64,000 nt of DNA from Omphiscola glabra (GCA_964017045.1 OZ024802.1:25546293-25610292); one strand, 5' to 3'; counted from the first letter of the stretch, positions 46,990 through 58,668 are shown. Notes: generated by a model not told the origin, from the letters alone. Numbers and translations: made by a program.

Positions 46990-48248
46990 CAGGGTCGGAT
47001 TAACCTCTAGGCAAACAAGGCACGTGCCGTGGGCACCAAGCGCTTGGGGGCACCACAAGTCCTCAAGAAATTTTTTATTTTTGGAACAAATTTAAGTCCA
47101 GAAACAACTGAAAATTGAACAAGTGCTATGAAAATGAAGATATACATTATAATAAAAATTCACATTCAAGTTTGGTACAATCATGAATGCTTAAAAATTA
47201 AGCAAATAAAAAATTTACAAAACTCTTGGTAAATGGTACTGAGCAAAATGCGGACTCACTCGGCTTGTAAATAAATTTAAAAAAATTTGGAAGTTTTATA
47301 AAAAAATTTAAACCATTTTTATATTTTCAATAAATAATATTAAAATAATAACATTAATTAATTAATTCGACCGGGAACCCCTTAGTAATAGACACAATAT
47401 GAGCATGTGAGCTGATGTGTATTCTTCACTAGCATATCACTTGCATAAATCTAGGAAAGAATTTGAAAGATTTGAAGAAGCTGCAAAAATAATACCACCA
47501 GGTGTACAATGATGTAGCAGTTCGATTTTCTTGTTTGGTCGATGTATCACTATCACAAACATCTCAGTGTTGTGAAGAACTAATAAATGCTTATCCTAAA
47601 GATCTGAACAATAATGTATGTACTGAACTGCAACAGTTTCATTCATATATTCGCCACAAGTTTCCTGCATCAAAATCGGAAAACAACACGTTCAATCATG
47701 GAGACTTATACAAAGTAATAGTTCGAGACAACATCGAGTGTGCTTTTCCAAATGTTGAAATTGCCTTGCGCATACTTTTAACATTAATGGTTATTAACTG
47801 TTCAACTGAGCGCTCTTTTTCTCAGTTGAAACGTACAAAAAATCCAAATAGATCAACAATGAAACAAGAAAGGCTCGATTCCTTATCTCTGCTTACGATC
47901 GAGGCAGATGTGTTGCGCAAAATTAACTTTGACGAAATACTCAAAAACTTTGCTAGATGTAAATATAGGAAAAAAATCTTTAAAATGTAAATGACAAAAT
48001 CTTTTTGATTTTTCATCTAAAAAAAATAAAGTATTTTTGTCTATTATTTCAAAATTTATTAACTACTAATTTTAATACAGAAATACTTTATTGTAGGTTT
48101 TAAATAAGTGATAGTAATACAAACTACAAACATATTTGTTAACAACTGTTTTCTTTGAATAATATTGAACATACCAGCGGTCACGGTCAGAAGGGGGCAC
48201 CCTTGTGGGTATGTGCCTTGGGCACTAAAATGGCTTAATCCGGCCCTG
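46990..48248 (+). mobile_element. hAT transposon with transposase remnant
   Basis: The element starts cagggtcggattaacc and its right end reads in reverse complement cagggccggattaagcc, giving near-identical terminal inverted repeats. The 8-bp flanks are ctagcccc (46,982-46,989) and ccagcccc (48,249-48,256), seven of eight identical, the hAT target-duplication length. It encloses a C-terminal transposase frame. The N-terminal part (zinc finger, DDE core) is deleted, leaving AT-rich non-coding DNA, so the copy cannot be autonomous. Confidence 0.85.
47502..47990 (+). pseudogene. hAT transposase C-terminal dimerisation region (fragment)
   Basis: This is a 162-codon frame. Its C-terminal half carries NCSTERSFSQLKRTK, then RLDSLSLLTIEADVLRKIN and a FDEI...F..CKYRKK tail, the usual layout of the hAT dimerisation domain of ZMYM1-like and related transposases. 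A complete enzyme is several hundred residues longer, and the upstream catalytic part is missing. The ATG is just the first in the surviving frame. Its terminal repeats and target duplication show it is transposon-borne, not a domesticated host gene. Confidence 0.8.
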
Positions 48249-48256
48249 CCAGCCCC

Positions 48257-49194
48257 CTTCCCAATCCCCGCACCCCAAGACGTAAACTCAATTTAAATAC
48301 ACAGACTGCTCAAAATCAGGTTTATAATTTACCGGTGAATTTAGACATCTTTAATGCTGTATCGCTGATTGAGAAAAGAATGACAAAATTGACGCACGAG
48401 TCTTGGACTCGTTCACGGAATCCACTCTGATTCTTTTAAGCAACGTCCCAGACGATTTTTTTTGTGTGTGTCTAGGATAGTGAATTATTATTATAATACA
48501 GATTTTGTTTAGAGCCCAGTTCCTATTTTTAGACACGAATTGTGGACCCACCCTCCCCCCCCCCTTCGTCCATCCCACTCCAACCCAAAAATAAATGATT
48601 TGATCATATATTTCTGTACAACGCTGCAGACGTCCGGTAGGACTCCATGTAATGTGTACTGAGACTATTCAAGGAACTACCAGTCGCAGACATAAACATT
48701 GATGTGAAGATATGTAAAGCAATGTGACAACGCCACGAACTGCCGTTTAACATAAAGAGTGAAAGGGGACAGCAACAAAATCACACTGTAGGACAAAGGA
48801 AATAAGAAAGAGTTATCTCTTTTCTTGCCCCCCGGGGGGGGGTGGAAAAAAAAAGAGCGGGGGTTAACTCTGGAAATCTGAGAAATGGAAAATAAAAAAA
48901 AAAATTAAAAATTCTTGATCCAGACCGGATATCACTAGGAGCCAGGAATAACACGGGTCGTTGCATGACGTAATGCGTCGTAGTGGCGAGGGGCGGAGCT
49001 TTATGAAACCAAGAGTGTCATGGGCGCTGTGTGCTGTCAGCCGTTGAAAGAGCTGTTTGGATATCCCAGAAGGCGCGGGCCACACTGACTTGAAAGTTTT
49101 ACAGTAAAGGTGCTAAAATGTTCGGATAGTTTGTATGCAATGTTTAGACGCAATTTTCAGTAAGGGTTATGCTGTTGGCGGACAAAATCGGGCT
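48257..49194. other. No gene seen
   Basis: Unique mixed DNA with C (48,550) and G (48,833) runs; short frames lack motifs. Confidence 0.5.
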
Positions 49195-49385
49195 GGAAAT
49201 TGATATAAAGAGGAAATAGGGTTGGTAGAGGACGTGGTTTTGGGTAAGGATGTTGTGTTGTGCGAGGACGTGGTTTTGGGGGAGGATGTTGTGTTGGGAG
49301 AGGACGTGGGGTTGGGAGAGACCATGGTGCTTGGGTGAAAACATAAGGTGGGAGAGTATATGGTGTTGGCGAAGGACATATGGTT
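49195..49385. repeat. Degenerate G-rich repeat, ~19-25 bp
   Basis: gaggacgtggttttggg and atgttgtgttg units. Confidence 0.75.
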
Positions 49386-49456
49386 TGGACCGGATGATTA
49401 TAGGGAGAAACTGCAGCAAATAATTAGACAGAAAAAGTGAAAAAATTAGTCAAATT

Positions 49457-49516
49457 TCTTCTTCTGCTATATTGGGAGGGCCCAGGGTCAATGAATTGAT
49501 TATTCTGGCTCCTATG
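49457..49516 (-). repeat. Short dispersed repeat with (CTT)n edge, copy 1
   Basis: ttcttcttctgctatattgg, then a ggcccagggtcaatgaattg block, matches 58,231-58,300. On the minus strand this looks like a retroelement 3' end with an (AAG)n tail. Confidence 0.5.
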
Positions 49517-50364
49517 TTTAAAAAAAAAAAAGGGGGGGGGGGGGTCACGATGTTGCTGTGTATGGTTTTGAAAGGGATACTTCACAGTGCTACTCAGCGA
49601 CGGGTATTATGAACTGGGGGTTGGAAGACAGGAGGCAATAGACGCAAATGCTGTCAAATTCAACAAGAAAATCAAACAATTGAGAAAAGAAAGAAGACCG
49701 CGTCATACAGTTTGACGTCATATTTTATTTCCTTTACTTTTGTCGGTGTTTTATCAACGCTATGAAATTATTTGAATTTGCTTTAACTTTTTACGGAAAT
49801 TCTCAAAATTGTTAAACCAATGTTATACATTATCAGTACAGTGTGTCTTTTAGGTTTTTCTAATCCAGCTCTTGTTTCGTTTAAATTCTCAATTGTAAAT
49901 TTTATATCCCCCCCCCCCCCCCCCCCCGCGTGTTTCGTGACCTTTCTGTTCTTTTTTTCCCGTGTCTTTTGGTAAGATCCAACTTTTCTTGACTTGTAAA
50001 AATTTATTTAACGGAATCGATTCCAATTTCGTATTCGTAGGCTGCCTTTTTTTTTTTTTTTTACTACTTTAAACAAAAAAAAATATGACGCTTGTATGGA
50101 TTCGGCTTCAGCTTTGATACTCGTGGGGTGATTACATTCGAGGGAATTCAGGTTAAAAGAACGCCTGCCGTCTGCTGTCACTGATAATCTTTGTAACGTG
50201 TTCAGTAATTCGCAGTGACAAGAAGCCGAGTCTCACTCTGTGAGGTGGCTGAGCATTTTTTTCCTATCTTTTCTTATGTTCGTTTTCATTGTGTTTAGAT
50301 ACAATGGCATACGAAGTAGTGGCAAGATGGCGGTGGAAGTGGATCGGAATGAAAAATGTGTCAG
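49517..50364. other. No gene seen
   Basis: AT-rich with a G run at 49,532 and a 19-C run at 49,909-49,927; nothing coding. Confidence 0.5.
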
Positions 50365-50435
50365 ACAACACACAAAATGACAACACACAAAAAGACAACA
50401 CACAAAAAGACAACACACAAAAAGACAACACATAA
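50365..50435. repeat. Short array, period 15
   Basis: gacaacacacaaaaa units, about 4. Confidence 0.85.
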
Positions 50436-50504
50436 GAACACAGCAAAAAGACACGGATGCACTGTTGTTCATGGGAACGTAATGTTTTTGTAAACAAACA
50501 TACC

Positions 50505-50850
50505 TACTGCTCTCAGCGATGCTTACTGCTCTCAGAGATGCTTACTGCTCTCAGAGATGCTTACTGCTCTCATGTATGCTTACTGCTCTCGTGGATACTT
50601 ACTGCTCTCAGAGATACGTACTGCTCTCACGGATGCTTACTGCTTTCATTCAGTATATAACTTCTCTCAACGATACTGCTCTCAGAGATACTTACTTCTC
50701 TCAGATATGCTTACCACTCTCAGAGGTAATTACTTGTCTCGTGGATGCTCACTACTCTCAGATATGCTTACCACTCTCAGAGGTAATTACTTGTCTCGTG
50801 GATGCTCACTACTCTCAGAGAGGCTCACTGCTCTCAGAGCTGCTACTGCG
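50505..50850. repeat. Minisatellite, period 19, with longer duplication
   Basis: tactgctctcagagatgct units; 50,705-50,815 contains a ~57-bp block twice. Confidence 0.9.
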
Positions 50851-51115
50851 GGGAAAGAAGCTTGTCTCAGACAGGGGAACATACACATCTGACTGAGGTC
50901 CGAGAAACTTATCAAGAAAGTGTTTTTTTTTAAGATTTAATTGAAAATGCCATTTCAAGTGTGCCGGGAATAGATTTTATTTTTCTTAGCTCATTTTTGT
51001 TCTAAATAAAAGGAATGCGTCACGTTTCCCGGCCCTTCGTTGCCCTTGTTAGTGATGGAGGCTGTAGTATAGAGTGGCTAAGGACACGTATTACAAGATT
51101 ATATCACCTTGCACT

Positions 51116-51268
51116 CAGAGGCGTAACTAGGTTTCTGACGCCCTTGGCAAATTTATTTTTAAATAATTTTTTTTTTTTTAAATTAGAGATTTAGCGACGC
51201 CCTTTTGAACTGGGGCAGGCCGGCGCCCTTGGCAACTGCCCCAATGCCAAGCCGTTGTTACGCCACTG
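51116..51268. mobile_element. CAGAGGCGTAAC hAT MITE, copy B
   Basis: cagaggcgtaactaggtttc to gttacgccactg. Flanks cttgcact / cttgcatt match 7/8. Same body as copy A (attagagatttagcg, then ccaatgccaagccgttg). Confidence 0.9.
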
Positions 51269-51308
51269 CTTGCATTATTTACATTTCCACGTTGAGTCCA
51301 AACATCTG

Positions 51309-51840
51309 TCACCTGATCCTCAGAACTTCAAATAGTGACGCTTGGTACAGATCCTCAGAACTTCAAAAGGTGAGGTTCAGTACAGATCCTCAGAACTTCA
51401 AAAGGTGAGGTTCAGTACAGATCCTCAGAACTTCAAAAGGTGAGGTTCAGTACAGATCCTCAGAACTTCAAATAGTGAGGTTCAGTACAGATCCTCAGAA
51501 CTTCAAATAGTGAGGTTCAGTACAGATCCTCAGAAGTTCAAATGGTGAGGTTCAGTACAGATCCTCAGAAGTTCAAATGGTGAGGTTCAGTACAGATCCT
51601 CAGAACTTCAAATGGTGAGGTTCAGTACAGATCCTCAGAACTTCAAATGGTGAGGTTCAGTACAGATCCTCAGAACTTCAAATAGTGAGGTTCGGTACAG
51701 ATCCTTAGAGCTTCAAATGGTGAGGTTCGGTACAGATCATCAGAACTTCAAATATTGAGGTTCGGTACAGATCCTTAGAGCTTCAAATGGTGAGGTTCAG
51801 TACAGATCCTCAGAACTTCAAATAGTGACGTTTGGTACAG
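51309..51840. repeat. Minisatellite, period 35, ~15 copies
   Basis: Units with cagatcctcagaacttcaaa and tggtgaggttcagta. Confidence 0.95.
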
Positions 51841-52159
51841 AATGAAAGAGATAACATGTTTTTTAAAACCATAAACCGAAGTAATTTTTTATAGGGGGGG
51901 GGGCGGGAGGGGGTGTTTGGGGATGGGTGTGGGGGGGGGGGGTTGCCGGTATCAAGCTGTGATGTTCTGCTTCAAATCTATAAACTATGACAATAATATT
52001 ATGACATGGCTAGTTCAGAATTCAAAAAGCTTATGCATGGTTGAGGACCTCTGGTGTCGAGAGACGATTTTTTTCTCGAGACGTTAGTCTTCTGGGGACG
52101 GAACCAAATTACTAAGGACCGAAGACAGACAAGTGGAAAAAAAATTCAAGAACGACCGG

Positions 52160-52455
52160 ACATTGGAGAGACGATAGGAAGTACGTGATAATGGAGAGAC
52201 GATAGCAAGTACGTGACAATGGAGAGACGATAGCAAGTACATCACAATGGAGAGACGATAGCAAGTACGTGACAATGGAGAGACGATAGCAAGTACGTGA
52301 CAATGGAGAGACGATAGCAAGTACGTGACAATGGAGAGACGATAGCAAGTACGTGACAACGGAGAGACAATAGCAAGTACGTGACAACGGAGAGACGATA
52401 GCAAGTACGTGACAATGGAGAGACGATAGCAAGTACCTGACAACGGAGAGAAGGC
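52160..52455. repeat. Minisatellite, period 28, ~10 copies
   Basis: gagagacgatagcaagtacg and tgacaatg units. Confidence 0.95.
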
Positions 52456-53004
52456 GGATAAGGGGAGTTGTCACAGAGTTAAAGGGCCAGAATTGTCATG
52501 GGGGTGAATGTTATTATGTATTCCCCCTTGACACTTGCGCTGTACTTAGCGGTCGTAGGTTTAAGGGTAAGTTGCTTGAAAATAAATTTTCAATAACAAA
52601 ACTGCGTCATCCGGCCAGCCTGCCAGTGGAGCACTTGGATTTTGGATCATTTTAGATATTCAAGTGGGAAGGGGTAAATTTTCTTGTCATTCATTTGCTG
52701 CATGAATGAGATATATTGTCTTATTTTTTAAAAATCCAAATTTGGTAAAGATGTGTTGTGGTAGCGATAAAGGATACGGTAAAAATATTTTTTAAATTTC
52801 AAACAAAACCACCATTCATACGGTGGCCAGATTTCTTTCTTTCTGGGGGGTAACCAGGCATCCGGGAGTTTCGGATGGTAGGAAACAACATGGGACCCCG
52901 AAGGTTTGATACAGCTGACTGCCAGGGTGCTGTAGTAAAGGCAGGTGCCATCATTCCACGACAGTGGCGTCATTTCTTGCTGATGGTGATCGATAGCGTC
53001 AATG
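52456..53004. other. No gene seen
   Basis: Unique. The 116-codon minus frame (52,728-53,078) partly covers the 26-bp repeat and has no domain. Confidence 0.45.
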
Positions 53005-53150
53005 TAGTATCCAAAGGTTTTTACACAACGTAGTATCCAAAGGTTTTTACACAATGTAGTATCTAAAGTTTTGCACACAACGTAGTATCCAACAGTTTGT
53101 ACATAACCTAGTATCTAAAGGTTTATACGCAATGTCGTATCTGAATATTA
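53005..53150. repeat. Tandem repeat, period ~26
   Basis: gtagtatccaaaggttttta units, about 5. Confidence 0.85.
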
Positions 53151-53243
53151 TCAGAGTACTGTTAAAAAATTCCTTTACCTGATCAAACAACATGGCTGGG
53201 GTGAATAGAAAGCTGCCCCCCAGAACTAAACCAGATCTTAAAC

Positions 53244-53441
53244 CAGCGGTTCTCAACCTGTGGGTCGCGACCTCTTTAGCGGGTCGCACGACCCTTTCAC
53301 AGGGGTCGTCTAAGACCATCAGAAAACACATATACTCTACAATTATGAAGAAGCAACGAAAACAATTTTGTTGTTGTGGGTCGCCACAACATGAGGAACT
53401 GTGTTAAAGGGTCGCAGCATTAAGAAGGTTGAGAACCACTG
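53244..53441. mobile_element. SPIN-like hAT MITE 9
   Basis: From cagcggttctcaacctgtgg to gaaggttgagaaccactg. Flanks tcttaaac / tcttaaac are a perfect 8-bp duplication with central TA. Confidence 0.9.
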
Positions 53442-53779
53442 TCTTAAACAGACAAGAACATCGTTATCGTGTTTGCTTGTTGTAAAGTATTGGAATGTTA
53501 ATGGAACTGGTGCACCGAATAAAGTTGTCCACTTCTCTGAGACGGTGGAGAGAAGATAAACGAGAGAAACATGTACGGTTCACGGACTTACTGGAGTATG
53601 TCGAATCTCCGCAACTTCAATCCCAAACCAGGACCTGGGGAGGAATGAGGGGGGGGGGGAGGGGGATGGGTGTTCCGCCGATCACAGAAGAACTGAAACT
53701 TGAGAATGGCTTCAGACAACAGTTTAAGAGGCGGCTACAGATGTTGCTGCCTACCATCAAAAATTAATATGCACGCCTC

Positions 53780-54085
53780 CCTAAAAAAAAATAGGTACGC
53801 CCCGCAACAATCATTATGTATGCCCCTCCCCCTAAAAAGTAACAATATTTACGCCTCCCCTAAAACACGGTTAACACACACCTCCCCAAAACAGTGTGTA
53901 CACACACCCAAAAACAGTGTGTACACACACCACCCCAAAACAGTGTGTACACACACCTCCCAAAACAGTGTATACACACACCTCCCAAAACAGTGTATAC
54001 ACACGCCTCCCAAAACAGTTTGGAGCTTCCGATCTAAAATATTGTGTAAGGCTATCAAAAAGTTATGTACGCCAGCGTAAAACAT
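53780..54085. repeat. Degenerate repeat, ~24 bp
   Basis: cacacacctccccaaaacag and tgtgta units, becoming looser at both ends. Confidence 0.85.
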
Positions 54086-54258
54086 TGCGTACGACCCATG
54101 AAATGTTATTTATAAAAGCCTTCTTACCCCCCTCACCCCACCCCAAACAATATTGTATGCCATCTACTAATGCGGGCAAGGGGGGGTGGGGTACGTTCGA
54201 GTCTGACAGCTGAGACGCAGGATAGCATGCCACTGATCGAAGTTAGCAAATCTAGATT

Positions 54259-54395
54259 TTGATTTGTTTTGTTTTTTTGTTTGTTTGTTTGTTTGTTTTT
54301 TGTTTGTTTGTTTGCTTGTTTGTTTTTTGTTTGTTTGTCTGTTTGTTTGTCTGTTTGTTAGTTTGTTTTGTTTGTGTGTTTGTTGTTGTTTTTTT
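54259..54395. repeat. (GTTT)n-type microsatellite
   Basis: tttgtttgtttg with tct and gct interruptions. Confidence 0.9.
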
Positions 54396-55254
54396 CTTTG
54401 CCTTCCCCAGGGATGCCACAGATCTCCATCCCTATCAAATTGCTAACTTAAGATGATACGATCAGCTACACGTGTGCTTTACTGAATCCTCATGACGCGT
54501 TAGTTTTTCAACCCAGTCTCGATACTCTCAGCTTTTGCCTTACAAAATTAGAACACATTATCACAAAGCTCCCTCTTCAAAATCTCAAACCAGCTAGCAC
54601 TGTAAAACAAGGTACAGCCAAAACATGTAGCTTTTACATAAACATAGGAGCAGCCATTTTGTTGAAGCTGTTTAAAAACGGTGACCGTGTGTTGATACGA
54701 TAGGCCGAAGGATGTCGCCAAGATGGGGTTTCTATTTTATTTTTAAATATTTTTTGTGTGTGGTTGAGTTCGATGTGTAGGTAAGATGGTTGCAGCATGA
54801 GATGGCTGGTGTTGGAGATCTATTATGGTCGAGACAGTTGGTTGTGGACCAGTTACATCGTTGACACAGACAGCAGATGGGGCGATTGAGGTTTGAGAGG
54901 GTGTGATGGGTATCATAGAGTCTCCATGCACCATCATTGGTTGAGATTGCTGGTGGTAGAGATGGCAAGGGTTGTGGGGTATATTTCGGAAATTTGGGGG
55001 GGGGGGGGGAAGCGTGTAGACCTAATGGGGGGGGGGGGGTTCGCTTGTTTGTCATTGAAAGGAATTCTCATCATCACTCAAACATTCTGGAACTTTAAAA
55101 CTTTGATTTTGTGATAAGTGGGGGGAGGGGGGGGGAAAGGGGGGGGGGGTCTTTTATTTTTCATTCCGACAGTGATTAATCTAATCTGTATCAAACAACA
55201 ATTATCCATATCAATTATCCAATTCTTTTTTTTCACTTCGAATTTTTACCTTCA
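54396..55254. other. No gene seen; G runs
   Basis: G runs at 54,999, 55,028, 55,120 and 55,141 dominate. The frames here are proline or glycine tracts. Confidence 0.5.
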
Positions 55255-55400
55255 ATCATCCACTTCAGTTATCCACTTCAATGATCCACTTCAAGCATCC
55301 ACTTCAAGTATCCCCTTCAAGTATCCACTTCAGTCATCCTCTTCACGTCTTCCCTTCAAGCATCCACTTTAGTCATCCACTTTATGTATCCACTTCACCC
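55255..55400. repeat. Minisatellite, period 12
   Basis: catccacttcaa units with single-base variants. Confidence 0.85.
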
Positions 55401-55722
55401 GCCCCTTCGATTATCCAGTCAGCCCATTTCAACGACGCATCCATTCAATGGGGGCCCGCTATCCATAATATCCTATCGACTTTAAGTCGACTGCTTTGTT
55501 TTTACGTCCACTTACCGACTCCTGCCGACACGCCATTAAGTTAGCACGTTACCACATGGTGGGGGGAGGTGGGGGGTATGTTAGGTCATCTGGTGCTAAG
55601 TTTCGTTTGCTAATAAACACTTGGAGCTTGTGTTTTTTTGTTTTTTTTTAAAACTTAATATAGTGTCTACACGTGGTTTTGGAAGGCTTGTGTTCATTGA
55701 AAAACGGGGCATTGGCCCAGAT

Positions 55723-55886
55723 CAGTGGTTCTCAACCTTCCTAATGTCGCGACCCCCATATACAGTTCCTCATTTTGTTGCGACCCCCAACCACAAAATT
55801 ATTTTTCTTCCTACTACATGGCTGTAGAGTATATGTGTTTTCCGATGGACTTAGGCGACCCCCCGAGAAATGCTCCTTCGACCCCC
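55723..55886. mobile_element. SPIN-like hAT MITE 10, right end lost
   Basis: Starts cagtggttctcaaccttcc and keeps the ccacaaaattatttttcttc and gacttaggcgacc blocks. It then runs into C-rich DNA. About 40 bp on, ggctacgccattg (ends 55,941) is a terminus of another MITE type, so the right half was replaced. Confidence 0.75.
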
Positions 55887-55941
55887 CGGTCGGTCCCCCC
55901 CCCCCAACCATTTTTTCACAGAAATCCTGGCTACGCCATTG

Positions 55942-57739
55942 TATAGCGGGCCCTCAAATGGAATGAAGCCGACTTGTAACTAAGAGTTAATGGGCTTGGT
56001 ATAAGTCTTAGGAGGAGGCTGGCCTTTTTTCTAGCCCAAACAGTTGATTTTGGCACCCCTCGCCGCCATCCGCCCCCCACACCCCCACCGAATTTTTGTT
56101 TCCCCCTTACTTCCACTTCATGGCTCCTATTTATTCCTCATGAACATGAAGTTCTTTTATTGTTTGGAATTCTGAAACTCAGACTCAGGAAGTTTTTTTT
56201 TTTTTTATTATATGTTGTCTTATATAGCGCGGTACCCCAGCCTAGGGCGAGGCTCACCGCGCTTAAAGTCGTTGCAAAGTGAGACTTGCCCGCCGTCCTA
56301 GTCTTTTTTTTTTTTTTTGGTGCTTGTCTAGAGTCCATTCATTCCCCCCCCCCCTTTTTTTTCCTGTCTGGTTTTTCTAATGTCTGTTAAATGTCCGGAC
56401 TGTGACAGAAACCAGAGTTACACTATCCAAACTACACCACGGTCGTCTTATTATTTGTATAACGAATGACGTCAGCCTGATCTGATACATATGTTTTGTT
56501 ATTGTGTATAAACAAAGAAACTGTGCAAGTTGAGAAATTCAATAGTGGGAAAAAAAACGTTTGAAAAGGATTTTTTTTTTTTAAATTAGTAAGAATGAAC
56601 TTCTTTAACGTCAGAACAAGGGTTCTCACGCTGCTGTTCGGTAGACACCAGTAGAAATCTGAATAATACCCGGACTACTATTTAATTGGTGTGTTTATAA
56701 CTAAAGGTTAATAAATACATATATATATACCTTTGTAACAATAAGAAAGGAAATGGTTTCAAGGCCACATATCTAACATAAAAACTATGAACCGATTGGT
56801 TGTGTATGACGTAAAGCATTTTATGTGATATGTACCGTTATGGTTATAAAGATTAAATCTGTTTTGTAAAGTTGACTCATAGAGGGAGCAATACGCAACA
56901 AAAGACTAATCTAGCGTATGCGAAGAAAACGATACCAAAGCTAGTTATACTAAACATAATTTTAATTATATGAATAATTAAATATAATTTATCATAAATG
57001 TATACACAAATGTAAAATTTGAGTACAGAATCGAAAAGTGTATCAACTTATAGTTTAGTGAAAGAAGGTACATTCCTCAAAATAGAAATCCTGATTTATA
57101 CACACAATACTATAAACGTTTCGTATGTCTGTTTATAAGTCTCGCTAAGTCTCTCTCTGCGTAAGTTCAGCTGTGTCTACGCCTCAGAAAGTCACTCTGC
57201 TGAGAAACCGGGTGGGCTTTATACTGGAATTAAATCCGAACGCTCTAGTACAGAAAATCTAGCAACTGCGTCACCTATTGATGTTCTTGATAACGATTTG
57301 GAACGCATTTAAATGTACACAACTTTTTTCGCTAGCCAGGACAGGTGCGGGCAACACAGTCACACGGTGACGTCGACTTCAAGGCCATTACTTGCAGGCG
57401 AGTTGTGGTGGCTAAAAATATCTCTGTGACGTTAAAAAATAAGCCAAGCCCTAATCTGTACTAGGCTATAAATTTAACAGTGCATATTACTGTAATATTC
57501 AACATTTCACAACCTCTAAAAGCCTTGAAATTTTTTTCAGGAAGTTCACCAAAAAAAAATATTTTGTTTATAAACTGTTCTTATTAAAAACATTAGTTAC
57601 CGGATAGTATGTGTTTTTGTTGCATTTTTTTTTTTTGCAATGCATGTTAAGATCTAAAAATACAACAAAAACAAAATTAGATTTCAAAAAATCATCTTCA
57701 CTAATAAAACGAATTATGGGTTTTTTCCATCGCGACCAC
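55942..57739. other. No gene seen
   Basis: About 1.8 kb of mostly unique AT-rich DNA, the longest stretch without an array. A cgcggtaccccagcctaggg segment near 56,228 resembles repeats of the gcgctta...ccgcgc kind but has no partner here. Confidence 0.45.
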
Positions 57740-57749
57740 CAATATCATG

Positions 57750-58032
57750 GTTACCGGAAATTTGATTGAAAGAAATTTCATCGACCGAAAATTGATCGAC
57801 GGAAATTTGATCGAACGGAAATTTGGTCGAATCTTTTTTTCAGTTCCCATGTTACAATTTTCGCAAAATTTCCTTTTGAACGCAATATACTATACAGTAA
57901 AACAAAACAATGCGTTCAAAAAGAAATTTGACGCACAATTTTAACGTGTAAACTAAAAAAAAGATTCGACCAAATTTCTGTTCGATCAATTTTCCGTCGA
58001 CGAAATTTCTTTCGATCAAATTTCCGGACACG
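57750..58032. mobile_element. Foldback MITE, Mutator-like
   Basis: Long terminal inverted repeats of about 75 bp: ccggaaatttgattgaaaga at 57,754 and its complement ending tttccgg at 58,027. The interior is short. A 10-bp direct repeat caatatcatg flanks it (57,740-57,749; 58,033-58,042). A 9-11 bp duplication points to the Mutator superfamily. A relative is at 37.4 kb. Confidence 0.75.
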
Positions 58033-58230
58033 CAATATCATGATATATCTTCATGGACTAAACCCGTTAGTCGACTCGAATAAAGGTTGTCGTAGGTGTA
58101 CAGACGAAATATCAAGAATGATTGTTTTAAAAAATTTTTTTTTACTTTCTAGTCCCGTAAATGAAGGTTGGTGTGAAAATACGGGAACCGAAAATACGGC
58201 GTAGAGAGGGCGTGGTAAAAAATATACGGC

Positions 58231-58300
58231 TTCTTCTTCTTCTAACTTCTATATTTTGAGGGCCCCCAAGATCAATGAATTGATCATTCTGGCCACTGAC
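58231..58300 (-). repeat. Short dispersed repeat with (CTT)n edge, copy 2
   Basis: ttcttcttcttctaacttct, then a gatcaatgaattgatcattc block. Second copy of the 49.46 kb repeat. Confidence 0.5.
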
Positions 58301-58482
58301 GTTGAGCTATGTACATTGAATTGATTTGTATCTAAGTTTTCTGTCTGTGACAATGACATGCACTTAGAGATATTTTCTGGAACTTTTTGAAAATGTCGTC
58401 TTGTTTAATTTAGAATAAGAGGAATTTTTTTATGTTTAGATTTTAAATATACTTTTTGGGAAGGGTTTCGGGATATCCACAT

Positions 58483-58668
58483 CAGTGGCGTAGCGAGCTT
58501 AACTCGCGCCCGGGGCACAATACCTTTTTAGCGCCCCCAATAACTTTTTAGCGCCCCTACCCCTATTCGAAAACCATACAATATTATAGTAAAATATACC
58601 ATTTGGCGCCCATTTGTGAGTAGCGCCCGGGGCATGATGCCCCCTGCCCCCCCCTCACTACGCCACTG
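58483..58668. mobile_element. CAGTGGCGTAG hAT MITE 5
   Basis: Complete copy with a perfect 8-bp duplication atccacat, 130 bp upstream of the first coding exon's acceptor. It therefore sits in intron or promoter-proximal DNA of the only supported gene. Confidence 0.9.

Noticed and set aside
47502..47990. Domesticated hAT-derived host gene
   Set aside because: Terminal inverted repeats and an 8-bp duplication still surround it and the N-terminal two thirds are missing, so it is a transposon remnant.
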